64,000 bases of DNA, from contig JAEXNT010000030.1 in the NCBI GenBank assembly GCA_023439545.1, forward strand, positions 1 through 64,000, written 5' to 3'. Within the stretch, counting starts at the first letter, position 1. Each line of letters starts with the position of its first letter. This stretch comes from Bacillota bacterium (lineage in GTDB: Bacteria > Bacillota > Clostridia > Acetivibrionales > DTU013). A program made the translations under genes and the position numbers. This document shows positions 25,647 to 35,528 of the stretch, in pieces. The notes under the pieces are model-generated. The model saw only the letters and a list, made by a program, of their open reading frames with translations, did no database searches and was not told the DNA's origin.

Positions 25647-26928
25647 TTATCCCCCGATACTTGAACTGTCCAGCCGATTGTGAACGACTTTCCGCAGCCT
25701 GACCATATATAATATCGCCCCAGTCATTCTAAGCACACCTGTTATACCAAATGCCAGATAGATATTTGTATTACTATAAATCCATACTCCTATAAGCGGA
25801 GCAATGAAACCTGTAATATTTGTAATTGTATTGAAAACTGAAATGTATGCTGTTTTATTTGCTGCAGGCAATGTCTCAAGCAAGGTGGTGAATAGTGATA
25901 AATTGAAGCCGGCAGTAAATATTCCCAGAACCATGTTCATTAAGAGTATAACAGGAAAGTTCCAAAGAACCAGGAAGCAAAATGGATTTATTGCAAGCGT
26001 TGCCGCTGCAATAACTAATGTATGATTACTTCCCTTCTTCTCTATCAGTCTATTCCAGAAGGAATAGGAAAGAAACTCAGCAAAGGCTGAGGCTACACTG
26101 GTAACTCAATTGGAATTCATTCAGATGAGCGTAATCGACATTATAGTAAAAAAACAGAGGCCAGCCCATCTGCCAGGCAAAATGTGAGACAAAACCGCAC
26201 AGGCAGAAAGTGAGAAAGAGCTTATCCGATAACATGTCAACAATTTTTACTTTTTTTAATACTTCGCCAGACGCTGAAGCAGCATCAACTGTCAAAACCG
26301 TCTCAGCTGCCTGCTGCTCCTGCTGCCCGCTAACCCGTGAGAATAGAAACAGCTGTACCAGCGTCAATATGAAACACACGCCGTAAAAAATCTGATACAT
26401 GACGAGTCTCTCTCCGTCGGATTTTGGAATGCTTGTCAGCAGAAGGCCTGTAACCAGAACCGTAATGAGTCCGAAAAAAGTGCTGTACTTGCTTCTTACA
26501 GCATATATATTATTTCCGCAGGCGCCTGTAAAATTATCAGAAAAGTACGATTTCCACGTCACAAGATACAGAGAGCCCGGACAGTTCATCAACCCGATAA
26601 GGATTACATATGCGATCACCTTTGTTTGATGCCCGATAAACGGAACAAATGCGATAGCGGCATAAAAAAGGCTATTAATGAAAATAAGAAACATAACCGT
26701 CTGCTTTTTCCTGTTAATCCGCTCAATTAGGATACCACAAGGAATCAGCACAAAAATGGCGACTAAGGATGGCACTGAATTCAGCAATGCTATGTGGGTA
26801 TCGTTGGCGCCCATTCTCTTTGCAAACATTTGAATGAACGGAGAGTATAAGTAAAAAACAATCATAAAGAAAATGCCCTCAAGAATGAGAGGCATTGTCC
26901 CTGAATTTTTATTTTTGAAAAATGTCAT
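25647..26928 (-). pseudogene. MFS transporter gene split by a frameshift
   Basis: Two frames together make one major facilitator of about 425 residues. The first (26928 to 26077) gives 283 residues through about eight helices and ends in the out-of-frame tail YQCSLSLC. The second resumes as SVASAFAEFLSYSFWNRLIEKKG and runs to 25647. Removing one T near 26101-26104 (minus-strand TTGAGTTACCAG) restores continuity as LSTSVASAF. The fold includes a loop GILIERINRKKQ typical of MFS proteins. It is the last gene of the large operon beginning at the sensor kinase. Either it is a recent pseudogene or the extra base is a sequencing error. Confidence 0.8.
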
Positions 26929-26959
26929 TATTGTTTTATCCTGTCTTTGTACATTACTA

Positions 26960-28036
26960 TTAATACATTATTTTAACTGCATCTCTGATAATGGCTCTCA
27001 CCGGCAGGCTATTCGGGCATCGTTTTTCACACATGCCGCAGGAAGCGCACTGATCCAGTCTGAATCTGGGATTCCATTGCAAGTCGGCGAAGGATTTCCT
27101 GGCTTCCTCCAAGCCAAGATACTTGTACAAATTGTAATAGGAAAGCGCTGCTCCAATATCGATAAAATTCGGACACGGCTGGCAATAACCGCAGCCTGTG
27201 CACCTGGGTTCCTCATTTGAAATGATTTCCTTAACTCTCTCAACAATAAAATCCGTTGATAAAGGATTGGCTTCATACTCCTTTTTCATTTTGACTGCAT
27301 ATTCGACTTCCTCAACAGAAGTAAACCCCGCCAGAATACTTACATTATCCAGTGAAAGAAGGTATTTGAAGGCCAATTCCCTGATTCTTTCGTCTGCGGC
27401 CAGAAAGCCGCCGCCCAAAGGATTCATAGCCAGTACTTTTATGTTTTTGTCCCTGCAATACTCAACCGCCTTCAGCCTTGTCCTGTTAAGTACGTTAAGC
27501 GGCAGCGTCACCGTCTCAAAAAGCCCTGTTTTGAGAAAGTCAATGATGGTGTCTGCATCGGCATGTGTCGTTATGCCAAGATGTCTGACCCGCCCCGCCT
27601 CCTTTTCTCTCAGAAAGCCCTCATACCATCCGTCTTTAGCAAATGCCTCATCAAACAGCACTCTGTTGTGGCAGATCCATAGATGATAAAAGTCCACATA
27701 ATCCATATTAAGCCGTTTCAACGACTGCTGAAAAACCAGTCTGAACTGCTCTTTACTTCTTACTCCAAAGCCTTTGCTCCTTTCAAATTCACCAAGTTCA
27801 AGTCCTCCATTACTGGTGGCGCATTTTGTGGAGACCATTACCCTGTCTCTGTAATCTTTGTAATTCAGCGCTTTTCCTACCCAGGCTTCGGAATTTTCCC
27901 GCTCGTTATTCAGCCTGTACAAAGGAGCCGTATCAACATAATTAAAGCCTGCATCTATTGCCTTTCTGATTAATTCAATTCCTGATTCGCAATCCTTCAG
28001 ACGCATTGATCCGATGATAATCTTGTTCAGTTCCAT
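26960..28036 (-). CDS. Aldo/keto reductase with C-terminal 2[4Fe-4S] ferredoxin domain
   Basis: A 358-residue fusion. Residues 1 to about 275 form an aldo/keto reductase barrel with Asp/Tyr in NYVDTAPLYR, Lys in VMVSTKCAT and His in YHLWICH. The C-terminal ~80 residues carry two cysteine clusters, CTGCGYCQPCP and CASCGMCEKRCP, which should bind two [4Fe-4S] clusters. This fusion is common in strict anaerobes and suggests electron transfer from or to ferredoxin. It lies 14 bases after the esterase gene and 31 bases before the MFS gene in the same operon. The substrate is unknown. Confidence 0.9.
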   Translation of the reverse strand: MELNKIIIGSMRLKDCESGIELIRKAIDAGFNYVDTAPLYRLNNERENSEAWVGKALNYKDYRDRVMVSTKCATSNGGLELGEFERSKGFGVRSKEQFRLVFQQSLKRLNMDYVDFYHLWICHNRVLFDEAFAKDGWYEGFLREKEAGRVRHLGITTHADADTIIDFLKTGLFETVTLPLNVLNRTRLKAVEYCRDKNIKVLAMNPLGGGFLAADERIRELAFKYLLSLDNVSILAGFTSVEEVEYAVKMKKEYEANPLSTDFIVERVKEIISNEEPRCTGCGYCQPCPNFIDIGAALSYYNLYKYLGLEEARKSFADLQWNPRFRLDQCASCGMCEKRCPNSLPVRAIIRDAVKIMY

Positions 28037-28049
28037 AATACACCTTACC

Positions 28050-28841
28050 TCACTTGAGCTCTTTTTGATTTATTGGCAGCCATTCCAGAACGCGCTGGAT
28101 CTTTAGATCCCAATATCCCCATTCATGCTCGCCAGGCTCTTCTTCATATGTAATATCCAGAGACAGCTTCCTGCAGAAATTGAAGAATTTATGATTTTCC
28201 TCGTTAAGAGAGTCCTCCTTACCGCAGCATTGATACAGTTTTGGCTTCAGGCCTCCCGATCCGGCCAAGGCCTCAGCCAAATAAAAAAGATCGTTCTCGT
28301 TGCCCTTCATTTTATTACTGTCGCCAAAAATGTTCTGCAGCTCTACGTGCAGATCCGTATCCAAATTGCTTAATTCAAGACACCCCGATAAGCTCGCCGC
28401 AGCGCAGAACTTATCCGGGTACCGTAAACCAAGTTTGAATGCGCCATACCCTCCCATTGAAAGACCGGCGACAAAATTATCCTCTCTTGCATCTGATAAA
28501 GGGAAAAAGGATCTTGCCAGCATGGGCAATTCTTTACTGATAAAGGTCCAATACCGGTATCCGCATGTCATATCCGTGTAAAAACTCCTGTTTACAGCCG
28601 GCATGACAACGGCAATTCCGAGGGGAGCCACATAGCGCTCGATGGAAGTCCTTCTCAGCCAAATTGTGTGATCGTCGGATAAACCATGGAGTAAATACAA
28701 TACAGGATGTTTCCCCGTGTGAGTTTTGCCTTGCATACCGATCTGCATATTGGTTGCCTGAGGTAGAATTACATACATTGATGTGGATATACCCAATACC
28801 TCGGAGAAAAAATCACAATGAATCAAAGCCATTTCAAGCAC
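28050..28841 (-). CDS. Alpha/beta-hydrolase esterase (EstA/FrmB-like)
   Basis: A 263-residue cytoplasmic esterase of the D-type family that includes tributyrin esterases, S-formylglutathione hydrolases and some acetyl/feruloyl esterases. The nucleophile serine is in GLSMGGYGA; the early YLLHGLSDDHTIW provides the oxyanion region; the Asp is likely in CCGKEDSLN and the His in PGEHEWGYWD. There is no signal peptide. The frame opens at a GTG (28841), while an ATG three codons later has GGGGTG upstream and may be used. It sits between YitT and the aldo/keto reductase and may remove acyl groups from the imported substrate. Confidence 0.85.
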   Translation of the reverse strand: MLEMALIHCDFFSEVLGISTSMYVILPQATNMQIGMQGKTHTGKHPVLYLLHGLSDDHTIWLRRTSIERYVAPLGIAVVMPAVNRSFYTDMTCGYRYWTFISKELPMLARSFFPLSDAREDNFVAGLSMGGYGAFKLGLRYPDKFCAAASLSGCLELSNLDTDLHVELQNIFGDSNKMKGNENDLFYLAEALAGSGGLKPKLYQCCGKEDSLNEENHKFFNFCRKLSLDITYEEEPGEHEWGYWDLKIQRVLEWLPINQKELK

Positions 28842-28880
28842 CCCATTTCAATTTTTTATTCAACTCATACACCGATTGGT

Positions 28881-29729
28881 TTATTGCCGGAAACTCCCTC
28901 CCAGGACCTCATTCACCCGTGTTTCAAATACAAATGCCTGAGAATCCGCCGCATTTACAAGCTCCCTGACTTTGCAGGCTTCTCTTGGCTTGACTACGGC
29001 AATAATGATATTCTTCTCCTTATCGTGGAACATCCCTGTTCCTTTCAGATTTGTAGCTCCGGAAATATGGTTTGAATACAGCGTTTTTGTTATTACGTTC
29101 ATATCTTTTTCCGTAATAATGACACAGGCGGTTGTACATTTCAGGTTATCCAATATATAATCGGCCACAAACGAACATACCGTCAAAGCCAATATGGCGT
29201 ATAAGCCTGCCTCAAACTCCTTGAATGCTATCATTGACGCCGCTACTACAAGCCCATCTATCGTGAGCATCAGCTTGCCGATGCTGGAGGACTTGTACCT
29301 GTCAAGCAACAAACGCGCAATTAAGTCAGTACCGCCGGCAACGCAATCACTACGCATCATGAAGACAATTCCAAGTCCATACAGAATCCCCCCGAAAATA
29401 GCTGCCAGGAGCTTATTTGTCGTAAGTGTGGGCAGCCATGAGGTAACGTTTACAAATACTGCATATATCAGGCATCCAATAAGATTTACCGCGTTATACT
29501 TCCAGCCCTTTATTTTGATACTGAAAATAAAAACAGGAATATTCATTAAAAAAATGATTGTGCCGATAGGAATGGGAACCAAATAATTAATGATTGTTGC
29601 TATTCCTCCGAATTTTCCCGCTGCAATATTATTTCCCACAAAAAATAGATTAAGCCCTAAAGCATAAATCAAATTGCCCGCAATAATATAGAAAACACGT
29701 AGGATTTTCTCGTTCTTAAAAATATTCAT
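28881..29729 (-). CDS. YitT-family membrane protein (DUF161 + DUF2179)
   Basis: A 282-residue protein with five or six N-terminal membrane helices (about 10-195) including repeated GGxxxI and GGTDLIARLL segments, and a cytoplasmic C-terminal DUF2179 domain of about 85 residues (CVIITEKDMNVITKTLY...FVFETRVNEVLGG). YitT proteins are widespread in Firmicutes and their transport role is unproven. Gaps are 12 bases to the upstream MBL-fold gene and 39 to the downstream esterase gene, so it belongs to the large operon. Confidence 0.9.
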   Translation of the reverse strand: MNIFKNEKILRVFYIIAGNLIYALGLNLFFVGNNIAAGKFGGIATIINYLVPIPIGTIIFLMNIPVFIFSIKIKGWKYNAVNLIGCLIYAVFVNVTSWLPTLTTNKLLAAIFGGILYGLGIVFMMRSDCVAGGTDLIARLLLDRYKSSSIGKLMLTIDGLVVAASMIAFKEFEAGLYAILALTVCSFVADYILDNLKCTTACVIITEKDMNVITKTLYSNHISGATNLKGTGMFHDKEKNIIIAVVKPREACKVRELVNAADSQAFVFETRVNEVLGGSFRQ

Positions 29730-29741
29730 TAATTCTCTTCC

Positions 29742-30557
29742 CTAATCTGTTATTTTTGCAGGGTTGAATATGATTTGACACCCGGTCCTGCCCGCAAGCA
29801 ACCCCTCTTCTTCCCCTGTATTAATCGGCGTGCCCTTCCCTTCATCCAGGACAAGTTCCAATAAACCGGTAAGTTCCTTCAAAAAGCTGACGGGCTTGTG
29901 CGCATTTTTATGTCCTGTATATATTTGATCAAATTCACTTTCTCTGCAATTAAGCCTTTGAATAGTTTCATAATACCGCTGAATGCTGGCCGACTCGGGC
30001 AAATGCAGCCAGGATCGTTCTATAACGCCGTCTCCGGAAAAAAGGATACGGGCTTGCTTACAAATAAGCCCTATACTCCCGTGTGTATGTCCGCAAAGGT
30101 CGACTGTTTCGAGTGAGTATCCTCCCAGATCAAACACCATCCCAGGATTAATTGAAACCGTTTTAGGCGGTTTGGAACGGACCCACTGTTCGATTTGGGT
30201 ATCGCTCATTCTGAATCTTTCCTGCATATGATGTTTCACTTCCTGCCTGTATCTCGCACCATACAGCTCTGTCACGGGAATATCCCTGTCATTCAGATAT
30301 ACTTCATCGAAACATCCTGCGCCCAAAAAGTGGTCGGGATGTCCATGAGTACAGATCGTGACAAGCGGTTTGTCCGTCAGCTTTCTAACAGCTTCGTACA
30401 GGTTGAAGCTTCCATAGCCGGTATCAATAACCGCCGCACTTTCAGTGCCGATCAGTACATAAATGCAAACATCTGATTCCTCAATAATATATATATTATG
30501 TGCAATCTCCTGCAATCCATATTGCTTTTCTTCCAACTCAAATACCCCCTCATTCAT
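29742..30557 (-). CDS. Metallo-beta-lactamase-fold hydrolase
   Basis: A 271-residue MBL-fold protein. Metal ligands are visible in TICTHGHPDHFLGAG (HxHxDH), then DLCGHTHGSIGL, LFSGDGVIE (Asp) and IYTGHKNAH (His), the full set for two metal ions. The segment ESAAVIDTGYG is the usual first strand. It has no signal peptide, so the activity is cytoplasmic; the substrate may be a thioester, ester or phosphodiester. A TTG eight codons in with GAGGGGG upstream is an alternative start. It lies between the M20 peptidase and YitT with 12-base gaps. Confidence 0.88.
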   Translation of the reverse strand: MNEGVFELEEKQYGLQEIAHNIYIIEESDVCIYVLIGTESAAVIDTGYGSFNLYEAVRKLTDKPLVTICTHGHPDHFLGAGCFDEVYLNDRDIPVTELYGARYRQEVKHHMQERFRMSDTQIEQWVRSKPPKTVSINPGMVFDLGGYSLETVDLCGHTHGSIGLICKQARILFSGDGVIERSWLHLPESASIQRYYETIQRLNCRESEFDQIYTGHKNAHKPVSFLKELTGLLELVLDEGKGTPINTGEEEGLLAGRTGCQIIFNPAKITD

Positions 30558-30569
30558 TTGCCGGTTTCA

Positions 30570-31904
30570 TCACACGCGTGATGAATACCTTTGCATTAGT
30601 TCCTGATAAAATACAACGCCTGTTTCAAGCGCAGGCAGAGGAATTCTTTCATTTATTCCATGGGTGCAGCTTTTTTCTTCCGGAGTTAACCTTACAGGTA
30701 TAAAACGTAATATGTTTTCTGAAATCTCCGAATAATGCTTGGCATCACTTCCGCCCAGCATCATGTTCGGGCACGGTACAGCATCGGGAAACACCCCCGA
30801 GATGATCTCTCTTACAAGCATTGCGGCGCTGCTGTCCCATTGCGAGACATCAGAGGGCTCATAGCCCTTTAAAATGCTTGCTGAAACTCCGAAAGGCGCA
30901 GTAATTTCTTGTATTCGTCCAAGCATGTTTCCAACCGTATCACCGGGCAGCAGTCGGCAGTTCAGTACCGCGGTTGCCTGCTGAGGCAGTATATTGGGCG
31001 CTGCGCTTCCCTTCGCCATCGTGAAGGCAACCGTTGATTGAAGCATCGCCCTTCCGCCGCTGGTTTTTTGAAGCTGCCGGATTATTTCCGACTCATCGGC
31101 TAATGGAGAATGTACGCGAAACAATTGTCTTACGATCTCGGTGACCTTCGTCTGGGCAGGCATATCCTCAGCACAGCACGCGGCTGCAGAAACACGGTTC
31201 AAGGCGCTTTTCCCGCAAGGTGAACTGCTATGTCCTCCTTTAGATACCGCTGTCAATAAAATGTCCGCATAGCCTTTCTCACACAGTGAAACAAAGGAAT
31301 AATAACCGGAGCTTTCAAATATCGTCCCCTCAAAAACGCCTCCTCCCTCATCCATAACCAATCCGGCACAAATGTTTTTTTGCTTCAGGTATTTTACGAT
31401 TTCCCGAGCTCCAGAAGGATTTTCCATTGTCTCTTCATTATGTCCATAGCAAAGATAGATATCCTGTTGGGGGCAAAAACCGGTTTTAAGCAGCCTTTCC
31501 ACAGCTTCAAGCTGAAAGATGATCTGGTGCTTGTCATCTATTGCACCCCGTCCCCAAATATATTTATCGTCAACGAATCCTTCAAACGGCGGATGCATCC
31601 ACAACTGCGGTTCTTCCGCCGGAACCACGTCCATATGAGCCAGCAGCAGCAGCGGAGCATCGCTTTTTTTGCCTTTCCAGTGAAAAACCAGGCTGGCCTC
31701 TGAAATAACCGTACAGGTAAGGTATTTGTGAACAAGAGGGAAACCTCTTTTCAGATAATCATGAAACAGTAAAAACTTTTTTTGCGAAAAACCTTTTTCT
31801 GCAGTTGTCTCAATTTGAATAGCCATACTTAACTTTTTCGCCAGTTGAGCTGTTAAATCAATATCCAGTTTAACTCCTCCACCATTCTGTTTAATCTGCG
31901 CCAC
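30570..31904 (-). CDS. M20-family metallopeptidase/amidohydrolase
   Basis: A 444-residue M20/M25/M40 enzyme that hydrolyses amide bonds with two metal ions. Visible motifs are LLLAHMDVVPAEE (first His and Asp), WGRGAIDDKHQ (bridging Asp), YGHNEETMENPSG (catalytic Glu), and MLGGSDAKHYSEI near the C-terminus. The length and the GRGAIDDK context place it with carboxypeptidase S/PM20D1-like members, which include N-acyl amino acid hydrolases. The frame opens at GTG 31904, six bases after the permease stop; a later CTG behind GGAGGAG is conceivable. It is the first enzyme gene after the importer, so it probably acts on the imported compound. Confidence 0.88.
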   Translation of the reverse strand: MAQIKQNGGGVKLDIDLTAQLAKKLSMAIQIETTAEKGFSQKKFLLFHDYLKRGFPLVHKYLTCTVISEASLVFHWKGKKSDAPLLLLAHMDVVPAEEPQLWMHPPFEGFVDDKYIWGRGAIDDKHQIIFQLEAVERLLKTGFCPQQDIYLCYGHNEETMENPSGAREIVKYLKQKNICAGLVMDEGGGVFEGTIFESSGYYSFVSLCEKGYADILLTAVSKGGHSSSPCGKSALNRVSAAACCAEDMPAQTKVTEIVRQLFRVHSPLADESEIIRQLQKTSGGRAMLQSTVAFTMAKGSAAPNILPQQATAVLNCRLLPGDTVGNMLGRIQEITAPFGVSASILKGYEPSDVSQWDSSAAMLVREIISGVFPDAVPCPNMMLGGSDAKHYSEISENILRFIPVRLTPEEKSCTHGINERIPLPALETGVVFYQELMQRYSSRV

Positions 31905-31910
31905 TGCGCC

Positions 31911-32810
31911 TCAACCCTTTACCGCACCGATTGTCATTCCCTTTACGAAATACTTCTGAAAAAACGGGAAAATGATCATAATGGGTATAATTCCCAGCAC
32001 GGCAATAGCCATTCTGATAGAAACGCTCGGGATACTTGCTATATTGCTGGTACTTATGCTGGTGGCTGTTGTTCGTGAAAGCAAAAATTGAATATCCGAC
32101 AGGATCCTGCTAAGCAGAACCTGGATACTGAACAAGTTGGGATCATTTACATAGTAAAGTCCGTTTATCCAGTCGTTCCAATATGCAAGTCCTGTAAAAA
32201 GGCCTACTGTGGCCATGATCGGAAGTGACAGCGGAAGTACTATCTTTGAAAATATTAAAAATTCTCCGGCGCTGTCAATTTGTGCGGCTTCAATTAGCTC
32301 CTTTGGGATATTCGTGCTGAAGTAATTCTTCATTAGAAGTACGTTGAATGCATTCATAAGAAGACCCGGGACAATCAATGCCATTATCGTGTTTTTAATA
32401 TTAAATACCCTTGCCCACATCAAATAGGATGGAACCAACCCACCGTTAAACAACATCGTAAAAAACACGATAAAGGAAAAGAGATTCCTCTTTTTAAAAT
32501 CTTTCCTCGAAAGAGGGTAAGCAAGCGTGGTGGATAGGATAAGACCCACTGACGTGCCTACGACAGTAATAAAAATAGTTATAAAGTAAGAACGAAAAAT
32601 CGTATTCGCTTTTCTGAAAATATATGAATAGGCTTCCAGGCTGAACTCCTGGGGTATAAATTTGTAACCGTTCAACACCAGAGATTTTTCCGAGGCGATT
32701 GATGACATGAACAGGATCACAAATGGTATTAAGAACAAAATTACTACTAAAAGCAGTACAATATTCACAATGGATTGGAAAACAACATCTTCGTTCTTTT
32801 TTATTATCAT
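31911..32810 (-). CDS. ABC importer permease (LplC/YtcP-like)
   Basis: A 299-residue inner-membrane permease with six helices. The cytoplasmic EAA loop IEAAQIDSAGEFLIFSKIVLPL contacts the ATPase. It ends with KGMTIGAVKG, the tail typical of this carbohydrate permease group. It pairs with the permease upstream (15-base gap). No ATPase is encoded nearby; this group uses a shared MsmX-type ATPase. Confidence 0.92.
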   Translation of the reverse strand: MIIKKNEDVVFQSIVNIVLLLVVILFLIPFVILFMSSIASEKSLVLNGYKFIPQEFSLEAYSYIFRKANTIFRSYFITIFITVVGTSVGLILSTTLAYPLSRKDFKKRNLFSFIVFFTMLFNGGLVPSYLMWARVFNIKNTIMALIVPGLLMNAFNVLLMKNYFSTNIPKELIEAAQIDSAGEFLIFSKIVLPLSLPIMATVGLFTGLAYWNDWINGLYYVNDPNLFSIQVLLSRILSDIQFLLSRTTATSISTSNIASIPSVSIRMAIAVLGIIPIMIIFPFFQKYFVKGMTIGAVKG

Positions 32811-32825
32811 TTTTCTAGATCCCCT

Positions 32826-33749
32826 TTAAAACAGCGAATTTTCACTGTCAAATTTTCTAACTATAAAATTCGCCAGCATAACCAGTATAAAACCTACTAA
32901 AGACTGATAAACGCCTGCAGCCGATGACATTGATATGTTATTCTGCTGCATAAGTCCACGGTAAACGTAAGTATCCAGTGTGCTTGTCACTGAGAACAGC
33001 ATTCCTGAATTCAACGGGACCTGATAAAACAAGCCGAAATCGGAATAGAATATTGTACCGATGCTCATAAGCACTAAAATAATAATAGTCGGCCTTATCA
33101 ACGGCAAAGTTATGGTTCTTACCTGTGTCCATTTCGATGCTCCATCTATCATGGCTGATTCATAATACGATTTATCAATTCCCACAACGGATGCTAAATA
33201 GATAATGGCTGAAAACCCAACATTCCTCCATTCGTTTACGGAAATCAGAATATACGGCCAAAATTTCGGTGTACTATACCACGGTATTTCTCCAATCCCC
33301 AGCAAAGGCAGCAGCGTTTTATTGAAATAACCGTTTTCAGCGCTTAAAAACGCATATACAAGATAGCTTACTATTACCATTGAAACAAGGGACGGCAGTA
33401 ATAATACCGTCTGATAGATACTTGCGAGCTTTCTTGACGCAAGTTCATTCAGAAATATCGCCAGGACAATTCCCAAAGTATTCCCGATAATTATAAATGC
33501 AATGTTATAAAGCAGAGTATTCCGCGTAATAACAAAGGCATCCGAGGTTCGAAATAAAAATTCAAAATTTCTCAACCCAATCCAGTCGCTCTTGAAAATC
33601 CCTTTTGAATAGTTGATGGACTTGAATGCAATGAATATCCCCGCCATCGGTATATAATTGTTAATAAGCAAATATATAAGTCCGGGCGCCATCATCAAGT
33701 ACATATATATATTTGTTTTATTCTTCTTAATAGCGCGCTCTCTAAGCAT
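32826..33749 (-). CDS. ABC importer permease (LplB/YteP-like)
   Basis: A 307-residue permease with six helices and the EAA loop YESAMIDGASKWTQVRTITLPLI. The N-terminus (LRERAIKKNKTNIYMYLMMAPGLIYLLINNYIPM) is characteristic of LplB-type proteins from binding-protein systems for complex oligosaccharides. The ATG follows AAGGAG. A strong stem-loop separates it from the binding-protein gene upstream. Confidence 0.92.
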   Translation of the reverse strand: MLRERAIKKNKTNIYMYLMMAPGLIYLLINNYIPMAGIFIAFKSINYSKGIFKSDWIGLRNFEFLFRTSDAFVITRNTLLYNIAFIIIGNTLGIVLAIFLNELASRKLASIYQTVLLLPSLVSMVIVSYLVYAFLSAENGYFNKTLLPLLGIGEIPWYSTPKFWPYILISVNEWRNVGFSAIIYLASVVGIDKSYYESAMIDGASKWTQVRTITLPLIRPTIIILVLMSIGTIFYSDFGLFYQVPLNSGMLFSVTSTLDTYVYRGLMQQNNISMSSAAGVYQSLVGFILVMLANFIVRKFDSENSLF

Positions 33750-33776
33750 CGAATTTCTCCTTGTTCACATAATAAG

Positions 33777-33830
33777 CAAGCCTGCCAGAGCCCGGTTTTC
33801 AATGGTTCGTCCTGATCTTTGGCAGGCTTG
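33777..33830 (-). other. Intercistronic stem-loop between binding-protein and permease genes
   Basis: An 11-bp perfect stem (CAAGCCTGCCA at 33777-33787 with 33820-33830) extends by further imperfect pairing. There is no U run after it on the minus strand, so it is not a classic terminator. Its place between lipoprotein and permease genes suggests mRNA stabilisation or partial termination so that more binding protein is made. Confidence 0.6.
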
Positions 33831-33842
33831 TGCTTACCGCTG

Positions 33843-35405
33843 CTATCTCTTGTTTTCAGCAGCCCATGCGTTAAGCTGTTTTTGCTTTTCAGCTATAACT
33901 TCTTCGACCCCTGCCTCTTTCAATTTTTGAATGAAATTCGGGAGTTCGACAGCCGGATCGACGCTTCCGCATTCCAAAGCTCTTTGATACTGGCTTGTCA
34001 CATTGATAACAGCAGTATATTGTGATTGCACGGGAGACATGTCGAATGAGAAACCAAACGCTTTTGATAATTCAGCGGAATCATTTTGCTTGACCCGCTG
34101 TGCGAAATAGTCCGCTTTGTGTCCTGAATCCTTAAAGGTATATTGCAGCGCCGTATTTCCAAACATCCAGTTGAATGGCAGATCGTATCCTCTGCTTGCT
34201 GCTTCTTCCGGTGTAAATGAGATAGTGCCGTCATCTTCCTTTACAAAGTTTTTCCCTTCCACACCCCAGTAGAGAGTATTTACAGCTTCAGCATCCTTGT
34301 ACATTAGGTTGAGCCACTTCATTGCCGCCTCAGGGTTTTTGCTCTGCGAGCTGATTCCCGTGCTGTAGAAGCCTACGGAAGAACTGATCACCGGTTTATT
34401 CAAAGCTTTGACCAGCGTCTGCTGTCCCTGCTGAGTTAAGCCGGGATGATGGTATGCTTTATCAATCGTATCCAGCACATCTATATACAAATAGGAGAAG
34501 ACTTTCCCCTCATTGTACATAACACTTCCGCTTTCAGTAGTCGTTGCCGCATCCTTAAGAATATAGCCCTTCTTGTACCATTCTCTCAGCGTATAAATCA
34601 AATCCTTATACTCTTCAGTCTCAAACAAATTTACAAGGTTTAAACTATCATTGCCGAGCAAAACCCCAATACTGTCTCCCAGAATATCAATCTTTCCGAT
34701 TTTATCCCCCATTGCGTAGCTGGACAGCAGGCTGCCGTTGTTTGGCGCGATGCAGGTCATCCCGGGTTCATTTTGTTTTATAACATCAAATATTTTTGCC
34801 AGGTCTTTATAGCTTTTTACATCATCCAGATTCAGATTGTATTTTTTAAGCAGGTCCTCTCTCATTGCAATTGCTGAAGGATAGACCTTTGATCCATTAA
34901 AAGGGATCGCATAGGTCTCTCCATTCGAATTGCCGTATTGAATAAGACTTCCCAGAGATTCGGTGATAGCCTGTCCTTCACTTTTCAGCAAATCATTGAG
35001 CGGCATAAGCTGTTTCTGGGTTATCATGGTGTTAACGGGAGTGTCAAAAGGCAGGAAGAACAGATCAAGAGCTTCACCGCCGGCCATCATTACATTAAGC
35101 TGCTGAGCATATGTTGAAACGTTGATTATCATAATATCCGCTTCAACATTGATCCTGTCCCTGGTTATTTCTTTTAACTTGTTCGTTACCGCCTCCTGAT
35201 CACGTGCCTGTTCCCCCCAGCCTACAGAAGCGAAGACAATTTTCTCTGTTTCCGCCGGCTTAGCGTTCGTTGTACTTGCCTGATTGTCTGACACAGTTGT
35301 GCTTTCGGACGGCGCAGCTGTATTAGTGCCGCCGCAGGCAGTCAACACCATGGCCATAACCGTCAGCAGACAGGTCACCTTCAAAAACCCTCTAGACATT
35401 TTCAT
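33843..35405 (-). CDS. Lipoprotein extracellular solute-binding protein (LplA/YtcQ-like)
   Basis: A 520-residue lipoprotein starting MKMSRGFLKVT at 35405, behind GAGGAGG. The lipobox is LTAC with C24 as the lipidated residue. A Ser/Thr/Ala-rich linker follows, then a type-1 solute-binding fold (EKIVFASVGWGEQARDQEAV... GEALDLFFLPFD). Its length and sequence place it in the LplA/YtcQ group, which binds oligosaccharides or unusual glycans. The sensor kinase/regulator pair upstream probably controls its expression. An in-frame extension to 35477 has no ribosome binding site. Confidence 0.9.
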   Translation of the reverse strand: MKMSRGFLKVTCLLTVMAMVLTACGGTNTAAPSESTTVSDNQASTTNAKPAETEKIVFASVGWGEQARDQEAVTNKLKEITRDRINVEADIMIINVSTYAQQLNVMMAGGEALDLFFLPFDTPVNTMITQKQLMPLNDLLKSEGQAITESLGSLIQYGNSNGETYAIPFNGSKVYPSAIAMREDLLKKYNLNLDDVKSYKDLAKIFDVIKQNEPGMTCIAPNNGSLLSSYAMGDKIGKIDILGDSIGVLLGNDSLNLVNLFETEEYKDLIYTLREWYKKGYILKDAATTTESGSVMYNEGKVFSYLYIDVLDTIDKAYHHPGLTQQGQQTLVKALNKPVISSSVGFYSTGISSQSKNPEAAMKWLNLMYKDAEAVNTLYWGVEGKNFVKEDDGTISFTPEEAASRGYDLPFNWMFGNTALQYTFKDSGHKADYFAQRVKQNDSAELSKAFGFSFDMSPVQSQYTAVINVTSQYQRALECGSVDPAVELPNFIQKLKEAGVEEVIAEKQKQLNAWAAENKR

Positions 35406-35528
35406 ACGTCTTTCCTCCTCAATGTACGGATTATTTACTAAATAAATCTTATTGTTTTTCAGACATGATATCTTCAAGAAAACTGACTTCGTTTTTCAAT
35501 TTAATGACGTGCTTAAGAAATGATTTTG

